Assembly (NCBI GenBank): GCA_947259315.1
Contig: CAMYLR010000011.1
Location: 76,539 to 140,538 of the forward strand
Direction: 5' to 3'
Source: an uncultured Gemmatimonadales bacterium
Lineage (GTDB): Bacteria; Gemmatimonadota; Gemmatimonadetes; JACCXV01; JAHWKZ01
DNA length: 64,000 bases
The notes beneath the pieces are model-generated. The model had not been told where the DNA came from and ran no database searches. It saw nothing but the letters and a program-made list of their open reading frames with translations. Both the position numbers and the translations under genes were made by a program. Below are positions 52,766-62,424 of the stretch, piece after piece (position 1 is the stretch's first letter; every line of letters starts with the position of its first letter).

Positions 52766-54789
52766 TGGCTCGCACCCGAGGGATCCGCTCCAAGAAGGTG
52801 AGTGAGTCCGATCGCCTTCGAATCGGACGTCGTCGCCAACGGCTCATCTTCGTCTTGCTTCTCATGTTTTCAGCCCGGCTCGGAGTCGCGTTCTTCGAGA
52901 TCCAGGTTCGCGGCCACGACGAATACCGGGCAACAGCCCAAAAACAGCAAAAGAAGCGCATCGTCATCCCGCCCGAGCGGGGCACGATCTACGATCGTAA
53001 CGGGGTGCCACTTACGGTCAATGAAGAGGAGTACGGCGTTTACCTCGTCCCACGCCACGTTGATCCCGATGAGACAGAGCAGTTTGTCGAGACGTTGACC
53101 TCGATCTTGGGGGTCAATGCCCGAGAGGTCAAGCGCCGTCTGGAGGAGGGTGGGTGGTACGTGCGTCTTACGCGTGGGATGTCGCCCGAGATCGTCCACC
53201 AGCTCGAAGCCGCGAAACTGGATGGCGTGGGTGTGGAGTCGTATCGGGTGCGCCGGTATCCCTACGATCGGCTGGCGGGCGATCTGCTTGGCAAGGTCAA
53301 CACCGAAAACAAAGGCCTCGACGGCATAGAGCTGTATTACGACGAGGTCCTTCGTGGAACTCCGGGTTACGCCATCCACCAACGAGACGCCTTGGGGCAT
53401 GAGTACCCGAACTTCACATTCCCGGTTAAGGCTCCAGTCCACGGTCGGGCCTTGTACCTGACGATCGATCTAGGGGTGCAAGAGATCGTCGAGGCTGCTC
53501 TCGAGACAGCCATGGGTAAGACTCACGCGAAAGCCGGAAGTGTTGTAGTCGTCGACCCGCGAACCGGCGAGGTGCTGGCGATGGCGACTCGCGGCGGACC
53601 CAGAAAGAGCGACCAACGGGGGAGAAACGTAGCTGTGGTCGATCAGTTCGAGCCCGGGTCGACTTTCAAGATCGTGCCCCTCACCGGGTTGTACGAGGAG
53701 TCGCTGGCGGCTCCAAACGATTCGCTGTTCTGTGAGCGCGGCACGTGGCGACACAAGGGGCGCACGATTCGCGATGTCCACCCGTACGACTATCTCACCG
53801 TCGAGCAGGTCATCGAAGCTTCGTCGAATATCTGCTCGATTAAGCTCGCGGATCGCCTCGGCGACAATCGACTCTACGAGTACGCCCGCAAGTTCGGGTT
53901 CGGATTGCCAGCTGGTCTCGATTTTCCCGGCGAGCCGCGCGGCCTGCTCAAACGTCCGGATGAATGGTCCGTGCTGACGGCCGGATCGGTGACTATGGGG
54001 TATGAGGTCATGGTGACCTCGGTCCAGATGGCGATGGCGTACAGCGCGGTGGCCAACGGTGGCGAGCTACTGAGACCCTATTTGGTAAGACGGATCGTCG
54101 ACACCGAGGGCGGGGTCGAGTTCGAGGGTCGTCCGCAGCTCGTTCGCCGGGTCATGAAGCCGCAGACGGCGCATCTGGTGACTCAGGCACTCGTTCGCGT
54201 GGTGGAGTTTGGCACTGCCAGGAGTGCGCAGATCGACATGCTCCCGGTGGCTGGGAAGACAGGCACCGCCCGCAAGGTCGGCGAGCGGGGGTATGACTAC
54301 AAGCGGCACACCTCCTCGTTCGCGGGGTTTTTCCCCGCTGATGATGCGCGATACGCTGTCTTCGTCCGTATTGATGAACCGGTGGGCAAGTTCTACGGGG
54401 GGTTGGTGGCGGCACCGGTGTTCCATGAGATCGTCGAGAACACACTTCTGACCCGCGCGGTGGATCGATCACCCGCACTGGTTGAGCGGTTTCGGTCGCC
54501 CCAGCAGGTTGTGCAGCGTGTTTCAGACGGGTTTGGTGCATTGCCCGCCGCGACGGAGCCCGATACGCTCGCTTCGTCGCAGCCGGTGGAATTACCGGAC
54601 GGCGTCGATCCGCGCACGCACGTAAAGGTACCGGATTTCACTGGACTGGGTCTGCGCGAGGCGATCCGCCGCGCGTCGCGTCTTGGGATCGAGCTCGCAT
54701 TTGATGGAACGGGGACGATCGTTGGCCAGGATCCGGAGCCTGGGGAGGTGCTGACCCGCGGCGGCGTGGTACTGGTTCGGGATCGATAG
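52765..54789 (+). CDS. ftsI: Division transpeptidase (PBP3-type) with PASTA domain
   Basis: A 674-residue class B penicillin-binding protein: short cytosolic tail, one membrane helix (~26-45), dimerisation domain with R-G-T-I-Y-D-R-N-G, transpeptidase with Ser299-x-x-Lys302 (S-T-F-K), S-S-N at 353-355 and K-T-G-T at 498-501, and one C-terminal PASTA domain (~615-674, V-P-D-F-T-G-L-G). It crosslinks septal peptidoglycan. PASTA domains on FtsI are more usual in Gram-positives and some other phyla. GTG start. Confidence 0.94.
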   Translation: MARTRGIRSKKVSESDRLRIGRRRQRLIFVLLLMFSARLGVAFFEIQVRGHDEYRATAQKQQKKRIVIPPERGTIYDRNGVPLTVNEEEYGVYLVPRHVDPDETEQFVETLTSILGVNAREVKRRLEEGGWYVRLTRGMSPEIVHQLEAAKLDGVGVESYRVRRYPYDRLAGDLLGKVNTENKGLDGIELYYDEVLRGTPGYAIHQRDALGHEYPNFTFPVKAPVHGRALYLTIDLGVQEIVEAALETAMGKTHAKAGSVVVVDPRTGEVLAMATRGGPRKSDQRGRNVAVVDQFEPGSTFKIVPLTGLYEESLAAPNDSLFCERGTWRHKGRTIRDVHPYDYLTVEQVIEASSNICSIKLADRLGDNRLYEYARKFGFGLPAGLDFPGEPRGLLKRPDEWSVLTAGSVTMGYEVMVTSVQMAMAYSAVANGGELLRPYLVRRIVDTEGGVEFEGRPQLVRRVMKPQTAHLVTQALVRVVEFGTARSAQIDMLPVAGKTGTARKVGERGYDYKRHTSSFAGFFPADDARYAVFVRIDEPVGKFYGGLVAAPVFHEIVENTLLTRAVDRSPALVERFRSPQQVVQRVSDGFGALPAATEPDTLASSQPVELPDGVDPRTHVKVPDFTGLGLREAIRRASRLGIELAFDGTGTIVGQDPEPGEVLTRGGVVLVRDR

Positions 54790-56264
54790 TGGGGGTGGCC
54801 GTCGAGACGACACGTCTCTCCGCGCTGGCTAAGCGGGTCGGCGGGCGGGTCGTTGGCGACGAGGACCCTCGCGTCGTCGGAGTATCCCATGATAGCCGTC
54901 GTGTGCAAGCAGGGGATTTGTTCGCGGCGATCACCGGCTTTGAAGCCGATGGCCATCGTTTTGTCCCTGCGGCGGTCGAGGCGGGCGCCGTCGCTGGGTT
55001 GGTCGATCACGAGGGCTCCTGGCCGGTGCCAGTGATCGTCGTCGATGACGTGCGCCGTGCGATCGGACCCATAGCGCATGCTGTTGTGGGTGACCCCACG
55101 ACTCGTATGCGGGTGATCGGGATTACTGGAACCAATGGCAAGACGACGACGACGTTCATGACAGCGGCGGTCTTGGGTGGCGATGAGGTGGCGACGCTGG
55201 GAACGCTCGGTGCCCGGCGTGGCGAGCGGGTTTTCAAGACCGGGTTTACGACGCCCGAAGCGCCCGACTTGGCGCGCCTTTTTGCGGACTTGGAGCGGGA
55301 AGGGGTGAGATCGATCGTGATGGAGGTCTCGAGCCACGCGATCGCGCTCGAGCGCATCGGCGGGATTCACTTTACGGCGGGCGGGTTTACGAACTTGAGC
55401 CCTGATCATCTCGATTTTCACCCCACCATGGAAGATTACGGCGAAGCGAAGCTCGATTTCTTTCGTCTGCTTCGTGAGCAACACGGCTTTGGGGTGGTGA
55501 ACGCAGACGACGCCTGGGGTGATCGGTTTCGAGCCGCAGGGCCCGACGAGACGTGGCGCTTTAGCGAGAGTAATCCCGAGGCCGAGGTGTACGCCGAGCG
55601 GATGGAGATCGAACGCGACGGCACGACGATGGATGTACGCACTCCGCGCGGACGCTTTACGACCCGTCTGTCGATGGCTGGTCGCTTCAACGCTGCCAAC
55701 GCGCTGGCAGCGGCGGCGTTGGGTGTTGGGCTCGGGACTGAGCCGGAGGCGGTGGCGCGAGCGCTAGCGGAAGTTGACCACGTACCCGGTCGCTACGAGG
55801 TGTACCGTGGCGTCGATATCACGGTAATCGTGGACTACGCCCACACGCCGGAGGCGATCGAAAGGGTCCTGCTGGCGGTACGTGATACCGGAGCCCGACG
55901 GATCTTGTGTGTCTTTGGCTGTGGGGGCGAGCGTGACCGCACCAAGCGACCAGAGATGGCCCGAGTTGCGGGAACGTTGGCAGAGGTCGCGATTCTCACC
56001 ACCGATAACCCGCGCCGCGAGTCGATCGATCAAATCGTCGCCGACGCCATCGTCGGATTTGATGACACCCCGGCCCGGTGGGAGCGGATCGATGACCGCG
56101 CGGCGGCGATCGAACATGCGATCGGCGAAGCTGAGCGCGGTGACGTTGTATGTGTGCTCGGCAAAGGAGACGAGGAGCACATCTTGATCGGCAACCAGCA
56201 GATACCGTTTTGTGATCGTGACGTGGTTCAACGCGCCTTGGCAGTCCGAGACGGTGCAGAGTGA
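54789..56264 (+). CDS. murE: UDP-MurNAc-tripeptide ligase (meso-DAP-adding)
   Basis: A 491-residue Mur ligase: ATP loop G-T-N-G-K-T-T (114-120), E-V-S-S-H-A, and D406-N-P-R409 (D-N-P-R-R-E), the signature of enzymes that add meso-diaminopimelate rather than Lys. N-terminal UDP-binding domain with S-H-D-S-R-R-V. GTG overlaps ftsI stop by one base. Confidence 0.94.
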   Translation: MGVAVETTRLSALAKRVGGRVVGDEDPRVVGVSHDSRRVQAGDLFAAITGFEADGHRFVPAAVEAGAVAGLVDHEGSWPVPVIVVDDVRRAIGPIAHAVVGDPTTRMRVIGITGTNGKTTTTFMTAAVLGGDEVATLGTLGARRGERVFKTGFTTPEAPDLARLFADLEREGVRSIVMEVSSHAIALERIGGIHFTAGGFTNLSPDHLDFHPTMEDYGEAKLDFFRLLREQHGFGVVNADDAWGDRFRAAGPDETWRFSESNPEAEVYAERMEIERDGTTMDVRTPRGRFTTRLSMAGRFNAANALAAAALGVGLGTEPEAVARALAEVDHVPGRYEVYRGVDITVIVDYAHTPEAIERVLLAVRDTGARRILCVFGCGGERDRTKRPEMARVAGTLAEVAILTTDNPRRESIDQIVADAIVGFDDTPARWERIDDRAAAIEHAIGEAERGDVVCVLGKGDEEHILIGNQQIPFCDRDVVQRALAVRDGAE

Positions 56265-57649
56265 GTGCTAGGCTGACCGCCGATCAGGTGACCGCCGCGC
56301 TGGGCGTAAAACCCAGCCGACAGCCGCCTCAAGCCTTCAGGGGTGTAACGATCGACACCCGCCGAGCAACGGATGGAGAGCTTTTCGTTGCGATCCGTGG
56401 CGACCGCTATGATGGCAATGATTTCTTGGACGCTGCGGTGGCTGCTGGTGTGTCCGGTGCGGTGGGCGAGGATAGGGGTTTCGCCGATCGTGCCGAGATC
56501 GCGTTCTGGGCGGTACCCGACGGGCGGGCTGCGCTCCAGGCGCTGGCCGCTCATTATCGGAATGCGCTCTCGACCCAGCTCGTCGCGGTCACCGGCTCGA
56601 ATGGAAAGACGACCACAAAAGAGCTGATCGCGGCGGTGCTGGCGCAACGTTTCTCGACCTCGGCAACCGCTGGCAACTTGAATAACCAGATCGGGGTCCC
56701 ACTCACCTTGCTCGATATCGATCCCAACGACGATTGGGCGGTGGTCGAGCTGGGGTCCAGCGAGCCCGGGGAGATCGCGATTCTGTCGCGCATCGCTCAA
56801 CCAACGATGGCGGTCCTTACCAGCGTCGCGGCCAGCCACCTCGAGGGGCTGGGTTCGGTCGAGGCGGTGATGGAGGAGAAGCTGGCTCTCGGACGTGTTC
56901 TCTCTCCTGACGGGACCCTGTTCTATAACGGCGATGATCCGCGCTTGACAGCTGCGGTTTCGAAGTTGAAGTGCCGACTGGTCTCCTACGGTATCGAGCC
57001 ATCGAACGACGTTCGACCGGAGCGCTGGGAGTTGGACGGCGAAGGCCGCGGGATGTTCGAGATCGATGGGCGCACCTACCGCCTGCGGCTGGTCGGTCGG
57101 CACAACGTCGTGAACGCGCTGGCGGCCGTCGCCGTGGGCGGCGAGGCGGATATCTCGCCGGGGGCGATCGCCGTCGGGATCGCCGAGCCCGATGCATTGC
57201 CGCTGCGGATGGAATTGGAGCGATGGGGGGACGTGATCGCGCTGGTCGACTGCTACAACGCCAACCCCGAGAGTGTGGCGTCGGCGGTGGCTACCCTGGT
57301 GGCCCTCGATGATGCTCGTCGACGCGTCGTCGTGCTCGGCGAGATGCTGGAATTGGGCGACCAAAGCGAAATGCTGCACCGGCAGGTCGGGTGCGATCTG
57401 GCGTCGGCCGGTGTTGAAGTCGTCGTGGCGGTTGGCGCTGGCGCCGCACCGGTAGCCACTGGGGCCGAGGATGAGGGCGTGACCGCGCTGCGATTCGACT
57501 ACCAGCCGGGATCGATCCGGTGGCTTATTGACAACCTCCGCCCTGGTGACGCGGTCCTCTTCAAGGCCAGTCGTGGTGCAGCGCTGGAGCGAGTGGTTGA
57601 ACCGGTTCGCGAGGCGTGTCTGGGTTGCTCGGTCGAGATCAATCGATGA
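56261..57649 (+). CDS. murF: UDP-MurNAc-tripeptide:D-Ala-D-Ala ligase
   Basis: A 462-residue Mur ligase: I-D-T-R at the N-terminus, ATP loop G-S-N-G-K-T-T-T-K, N-L-N-N-Q-I-G-V-P-L-T-L, L-G-S-S-E-P-G-E-I and D-C-Y-N-A-N-P-E-S, all typical for MurF. GTG start overlapping murE by GTGA. Confidence 0.95.
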   Translation: MSARLTADQVTAALGVKPSRQPPQAFRGVTIDTRRATDGELFVAIRGDRYDGNDFLDAAVAAGVSGAVGEDRGFADRAEIAFWAVPDGRAALQALAAHYRNALSTQLVAVTGSNGKTTTKELIAAVLAQRFSTSATAGNLNNQIGVPLTLLDIDPNDDWAVVELGSSEPGEIAILSRIAQPTMAVLTSVAASHLEGLGSVEAVMEEKLALGRVLSPDGTLFYNGDDPRLTAAVSKLKCRLVSYGIEPSNDVRPERWELDGEGRGMFEIDGRTYRLRLVGRHNVVNALAAVAVGGEADISPGAIAVGIAEPDALPLRMELERWGDVIALVDCYNANPESVASAVATLVALDDARRRVVVLGEMLELGDQSEMLHRQVGCDLASAGVEVVVAVGAGAAPVATGAEDEGVTALRFDYQPGSIRWLIDNLRPGDAVLFKASRGAALERVVEPVREACLGCSVEINR

Positions 57650-57660
57650 GGCAGCGGTAG

Positions 57661-58746
57661 ATGCTCTACGACCTGCTCGTTCCACTGGCTGATCAACACA
57701 CGTTCTTCAACGTTTTTCGATACATAACGTTTCGCTCTGCCTACGCGACGGTCACCGCGCTTGCGCTCGCGTTCCTGCTGGGTCCATGGCTGATTCGACG
57801 CTTGAGCGTTCTTGGGGCGGGACAGCCGATCCGACAAGAGGGTCCAAAGGCCCACTACAGCAAGGCCGGCACGCCGACCATGGGTGGCGTGTTGATCATC
57901 CTGGCCGTCGTCGTCCCGACTCTTCTTTGGGCCGATTTGAGTCAGCCGTTCATTCAGATGATTCTCGTGGCTACGCTTTGGATGGGAGGGTTGGGATTCC
58001 TCGATGACTATCTGAAAGTCGTGAAGCAGAAGTCAGAGGGACTGATCGCCATCCAGAAGGTCGTCGGTCAAGTCCTGCTAGGTGTGGTGCTCGGCGTGTG
58101 GCTCTACATGCAACCGGTTCACGGCGAGTACACGACACTCACCTCGGTGCCGTTCTTCAAGGAGCGCTTTGTCGATTTCGGTTTCCTATACATCCCGTTC
58201 ATCATCTTGGTGGTGATCGCTGCCACCAATGCGGTCAACCTTACCGACGGTCTGGATGGGCTGGCGATCGGGTTGGGGGCTATCGCGGCGACCGCATTTG
58301 CCGCGTTCGCATACGTGATCGGTCGTGCCGACTGGTCAGGCTATCTGCAGATCCCGTACTTCTCGGGTGCCGGTGAACTCACCGTCTACTGCGCGGCGTT
58401 GCTCGGCGCTGCACTTGGGTTTCTCTGGTACAACGCTCATCCAGCCGAAATCATCATGGGCGACACCGGATCGCTCGCGCTCGGCGGCGCGTTTGGGACG
58501 CTCGCGGTGCTGCTCAAGATGGAGTTCGCCTTGATCTTTGTCGGCGGCGTGTTCGTGCTCGAAACATTGTCGGTGATCATCCAGGTGGCGTCGTTCAAGC
58601 TGCGCGGGAAGCGAGTTTTCAAGATGAGCCCGATTCACCACCATTTCGAGCTTCTTGGGTGGGACGAGCAGAAGATCGTCATGCGGTTCTACATCCTCGG
58701 GGTCCTGTTCGCTCTGCTCGCTGCCTCGACGCTGAAACTGCGGTGA
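57661..58746 (+). CDS. mraY: Phospho-MurNAc-pentapeptide transferase
   Basis: A 361-residue membrane enzyme with ten predicted helices making lipid I. F-L-D-D-Y-L-K, N-A-V-N-L-T-D-G-L-D-G-L-A-I-G and S-P-I-H-H-H-F-E are the catalytic loops. ATG start 11 nt after murF. murD overlaps its stop by GTGA. Confidence 0.96.
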   Translation: MLYDLLVPLADQHTFFNVFRYITFRSAYATVTALALAFLLGPWLIRRLSVLGAGQPIRQEGPKAHYSKAGTPTMGGVLIILAVVVPTLLWADLSQPFIQMILVATLWMGGLGFLDDYLKVVKQKSEGLIAIQKVVGQVLLGVVLGVWLYMQPVHGEYTTLTSVPFFKERFVDFGFLYIPFIILVVIAATNAVNLTDGLDGLAIGLGAIAATAFAAFAYVIGRADWSGYLQIPYFSGAGELTVYCAALLGAALGFLWYNAHPAEIIMGDTGSLALGGAFGTLAVLLKMEFALIFVGGVFVLETLSVIIQVASFKLRGKRVFKMSPIHHHFELLGWDEQKIVMRFYILGVLFALLAASTLKLR

Positions 58747-60072
58747 TCGATCCACCGGTCCAGGTCGATGGTGCACGCGTAGCGGTGCTCGGGCTGGCGC
58801 GCTCGGGGATGGCGGTCGCGCGTCTGTTGCAGCGGGTGGGGGCTAGCGTCTACGCGTCCGACGTCTCGGCGTCAGATCATGTCGTCGCTGCAGCTCGTGC
58901 TCTTGAGGACGAAGGCATCGAAGCCGGCACCGGGGGTCACGATCGTGAGCTGATCTCAGACTGCGACTGGGTCGTGGTTAGCCCTGGAATCCCGCCCAAC
59001 GCCGAGATCCTGGTGGCACCGCCGGTCTGCGATCTCCCAATCTTCAGCGAGATCGAGGTTGCGTGGTGGTTTGCCCGCGCACCCGTAGCTGCAGTCACGG
59101 GCACCAACGGCAAGACGACGACCACGGCGCTGCTTGGAGCTGTTGCTCAGACGGGCGGCATCTCGGTCAGACGTCGAGTGGTATGTGCTCGAGGTGTCGT
59201 CGTTCCAGTTGGCCCGGATCGAAACCTTCAAGCCGCGGGTGGCGGTGGTCCTAAACCTGACCGCCGATCACCTCGATACCTATCCCGATGTCGAGGCGTA
59301 CGCTCGGGACAAGGCACGTATCGCTATGAACCAGGATCGCGGCGATCACCTGTGCCTGAATGGTGAGGACCGTGCGCTGTCGAGTTTCGGTTCCGATCGA
59401 CCAGCAACCCGGCACTGGTTTAACCGTTACGAGTCGGTTGAGCGAGGCGCTTGGGTCGACGATGGTTGGATTACGCTGACCGGCGAGGCGTACTCGGGCC
59501 CGATCATCAAGACAGCCGCGCTGAGAATACCAGGGCAGCACAACGTGCAGAACGCATTGGCGGCGACGCTCGCAGCAGAGCTCATGGGGGTCGAGCCGAC
59601 GGCGATCGGCTCGGGGTTGGCGTCTTTCGGCGGGGTCGAACACCGTCTCGAACAGGTAGGGGTCGTCGACGGGGTGACGTTTGTCAACGACTCGAAGGCG
59701 ACCAACGTCGAGTCTGTAACCGTCGCGCTCGAGGCGTTCGAACAACCGTTGATCGTCATTCTGGGGGGCCGTCACAAGGGCTCGCCTTACTCACCGTTGG
59801 CCCCACTATTGGAGGCGCGTGCGCGCCACGTGTTGGCGATCGGTGAATCGGGTCCCCAGATCGTCAGCGAGCTCGACGGCGTCGTCGATGTGACCGATGT
59901 CGGTACTCTCGAGCGAGCCGTGGAACGCGCGCGCGAGCTGGCTCAGCCCGGCGATTTGGTGCTGCTGTCGCCGGCGTGCTCTTCCTACGATCAGTTCGTC
60001 AACTACGAGGCGCGAGGCGAGCAGTTTCGCCAGCTGGTGACAGCCGCTGCCAAACGGGAGGTCGCCCGATGA
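58743..60072 (+). pseudogene. murD: UDP-MurNAc-L-Ala:D-Glu ligase, interrupted by deletion/frameshift
   Basis: GTG 58743 opens a normal MurD: Rossmann-like A-V-L-G-L-A-R-S-G start, V-V-S-P-G-I-P-P and ATP loop G-T-N-G-K-T-T-T (~120). After A-Q-T-G-G-I-S at about 59165 the frame must shift by +1 to reach S-D-V-E-W-Y-V-L-E-V-S-S-F-Q-L and the rest (L-N-L-T-A-D-H-L-D, N-D-S-K-A-T-N, G-G-R-H-K-G). About 15 residues, including the usual G-N-I-G, are absent between the halves. Both parts are otherwise under good conservation. As read, no full MurD is made. Confidence 0.85.
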
Positions 60073-61319
60073 TCGGTCGTCCCCAAAAGCGCGCCAACCG
60101 TCGCCGGAAGACCGAGCGCAACGCGAGGCGACCGCCAAAGGCTCCCCGCGGACAAGCCGACCGACGGCTGCGGACTTTGGTGTTGCTGCTGGTCGGGTTC
60201 GGGCTCGTGATGGTCTATAGCTCGAGCTCGGTACTGTCGTTGGCGCGTCACGGTAGCAGCACGACGTTTTTTCAGAGCCAGGCGGCCAAGGCGCTGGTTG
60301 GCGTCATCGTGATGGCGATCGCATCGCGGCTCGACTACCAAATCTGGGCACGGGTATCGAAGCCGCTCATGTGGGTGGCGCTGGCACTGTTGTTGTTCCT
60401 GGCGCTGCCGCTCGGCACCGCACTGACGCCCGAGATCAACGGCGCCCGGCGGTGGATCGCTCTGCCCGGACTCACGTTCCAGCCGATCGAGCTGGCCAAA
60501 CTGGCGATTATCGTGTGGATGGCAGCGATACTGGCACTGAAGGCCAAGAAGTTGGACCAGGGAGGCGACCAGCTCGTCCCCTTGCTGCTACTGCCGGTAT
60601 TGATGGCCGGGTTGGTCGTCCTCCAGCCGGACTTTAAGGGCGCGATGATGATCGGGGTTTTGGCGGCGACGTTGCTCTTCATGGCCGGTGTCAAGTGGCG
60701 GTATCTGTTGCAGGCCGGCGCCGCGGGGATTCCATTGGCGGCCCTGGTGATGGTGCTCGAGCCCTATCGAATGCGACGGCTAGCAGCATTCTTGGACCCG
60801 ACACAAGACGTACAGGGGATTTCGTACCAGATCAATCAATCATTGATCAGCTTGGGGTCAGGTGGCTGGTTTGGTGTCGGGCTTGGATCCAGCAAGCAGA
60901 AGTTCGCTTTTCTACCGATGGCACATACCGACTTCATCTTGTCGATCGTCGGCGAGGAGTTAGGGATCGTCGGCACAATGACTGTGCTGATAGCGTTTGT
61001 ATACCTGGGTGCTTTGGGGTACCGGATCGCCCGACGTGCGCCGGATGGCTTTGGCTTCTTGCTGGGCTCGGGATTGACGACGTTGATTCTGCTCTCAGCG
61101 TTGGTCAATATCGGTGTCGCGACGGCGGTCTTGCCGACCACCGGGCTGCCGCTGCCGTTCGTCTCGTATGGCGGTACGGCGTTGATCGTTCACATGGCTG
61201 CGATCGGGATTCTCTTAAGCATTTCCCGTGATGGCATCGACCCGCCGCGCCGGGAACCTGCGATCAAGCGCTGGCGGTGGTGGAGGAGGGTGGTCCCCGT
61301 TGGACGCCAGCGAGCATGA
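60069..61319 (+). CDS. ftsW: SEDS glycosyltransferase FtsW
   Basis: A 416-residue SEDS-family membrane protein polymerising septal glycan with FtsI. Basic N-terminus, about ten helices; V-Y-S-S-S-S, N-G-A-R-R-W-I-x-L-P-G-L-T-F-Q-P-I-E-L-A-K, catalytic-loop H-T-D-F-I-L-S-I-V-G-E-E-L-G and P-L-P-F-V-S-Y-G-G are intact. ATG overlaps murD stop (ATGA). Confidence 0.94.
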   Translation: MIGRPQKRANRRRKTERNARRPPKAPRGQADRRLRTLVLLLVGFGLVMVYSSSSVLSLARHGSSTTFFQSQAAKALVGVIVMAIASRLDYQIWARVSKPLMWVALALLLFLALPLGTALTPEINGARRWIALPGLTFQPIELAKLAIIVWMAAILALKAKKLDQGGDQLVPLLLLPVLMAGLVVLQPDFKGAMMIGVLAATLLFMAGVKWRYLLQAGAAGIPLAALVMVLEPYRMRRLAAFLDPTQDVQGISYQINQSLISLGSGGWFGVGLGSSKQKFAFLPMAHTDFILSIVGEELGIVGTMTVLIAFVYLGALGYRIARRAPDGFGFLLGSGLTTLILLSALVNIGVATAVLPTTGLPLPFVSYGGTALIVHMAAIGILLSISRDGIDPPRREPAIKRWRWWRRVVPVGRQRA

Positions 61320-62424
61320 TGAGACCGCGGCTCGCGTGTTGATCGCCGGTGGCGGCACCGGAGGGCATCTGGTTCCGGCGTTGAACCTGGCCCGCGAGCT
61401 GGCACAGCGACGACATCCACCCGCGATCATGCTGATCGGCAGCCACCGCGGAACGGATCGCGAGTTGTTGTCGGCGGCGGGCTTTCAGTACCAGCTGATC
61501 GATGCGCCGATCGTGGACCGTCACCGACGAATCAAGAACGCGACGCTGCCGTGGCGGCTCGGGCGGGCGGTTGGCGCGGCACGAAAAGTCGTCAAGGGCT
61601 TTCAGCCGGACGTCGTGGTCGGCACCGGTGGTTACGTCTCGGTGCCGATCGGCGTGGCCGCTCGTTTGGCACACCGGCCACTGATCCTGCAGGAGCAGAA
61701 TCGCCAGCCGGGACTGGCGACTCGATTCTTGGCCCGTTGGGCCGACCGGGTGTGCGCGGCGTACCCCGGTGTCGACCGTGCGCTGCCGGGTGGCTCTCGA
61801 GTCAGCGTGACCGGTAACCCGATCGCGCCGCAGGAATCGACCGAAGCAGAGTTCAAGGGGCGACTCGATGTGGCTCGCCCGACACTCGGCGTTTTTGGAG
61901 GTAGCCAGGGCGCAGAGGCGCTCAACGTGGCGATCATCGAACTGTTCGCCGACCAGACCGACGCGCTCCCAAACTTGATTTGGCAAACCGGAGAGCACCA
62001 TTACGATCACGTGGTTGCGGCCGGTCAGTGGCCGGAACGGGTTGTGATAAAGCCCTTCTTCTCACCCATGGGGGCGGTCTACCCATTGCTCGATCTGGCG
62101 CTCTGTCGAGCCGGGGCGATGACGCTGGCGGAACTGGCCGCCTGGGGTGTCCCGGCGATCCTGGTTCCGTACCCGCATGCTACGGCCGATCATCAGATGG
62201 TCAATGCGAGGGCCGTCGAAGCGGCCGGCGCCGCGATCGCCATTTCGGAGTCCGAGGCTACCGCACGGCGACTCGGCAATCTGATCACCGGTTTGCTCGA
62301 TGACCGACCGCGACGCGAACGCATGGCGGCAGCGGCGCGCACGCTAGCCCAACCCGAGGCGGCACGGATCATCGCTGACCAGATCCTCGAACTGGCTGGA
62401 CGAACACCAGCAGGTGACTCGTGA
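61300..62424 (+). CDS. murG: UDP-GlcNAc:lipid I GlcNAc-transferase
   Basis: A 374-residue GT28 enzyme making lipid II. G-G-G-T-G-G-H-L-V-P-A-L, G-T-G-G-Y-V-S-V-P, H/Q-E-Q-N, G-G-S-Q-G-A and the donor-site L-A-E-L-A-A-W-G-V-P-A-I-L-V-P-Y-P are present. TTG 61300 with GGAGGAGGG ~9 nt upstream is the likely start, overlapping ftsW by 20 nt; GTG 61228 is an alternative. Confidence 0.92.
   Translation: MDASEHDETAARVLIAGGGTGGHLVPALNLARELAQRRHPPAIMLIGSHRGTDRELLSAAGFQYQLIDAPIVDRHRRIKNATLPWRLGRAVGAARKVVKGFQPDVVVGTGGYVSVPIGVAARLAHRPLILQEQNRQPGLATRFLARWADRVCAAYPGVDRALPGGSRVSVTGNPIAPQESTEAEFKGRLDVARPTLGVFGGSQGAEALNVAIIELFADQTDALPNLIWQTGEHHYDHVVAAGQWPERVVIKPFFSPMGAVYPLLDLALCRAGAMTLAELAAWGVPAILVPYPHATADHQMVNARAVEAAGAAIAISESEATARRLGNLITGLLDDRPRRERMAAAARTLAQPEAARIIADQILELAGRTPAGDS

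Noticed and set aside
56228-57685. 485-codon minus-strand frame across murF
   Set aside because: Antisense shadow of a clear murF; GC-rich third positions keep opposite frames open. No motifs.
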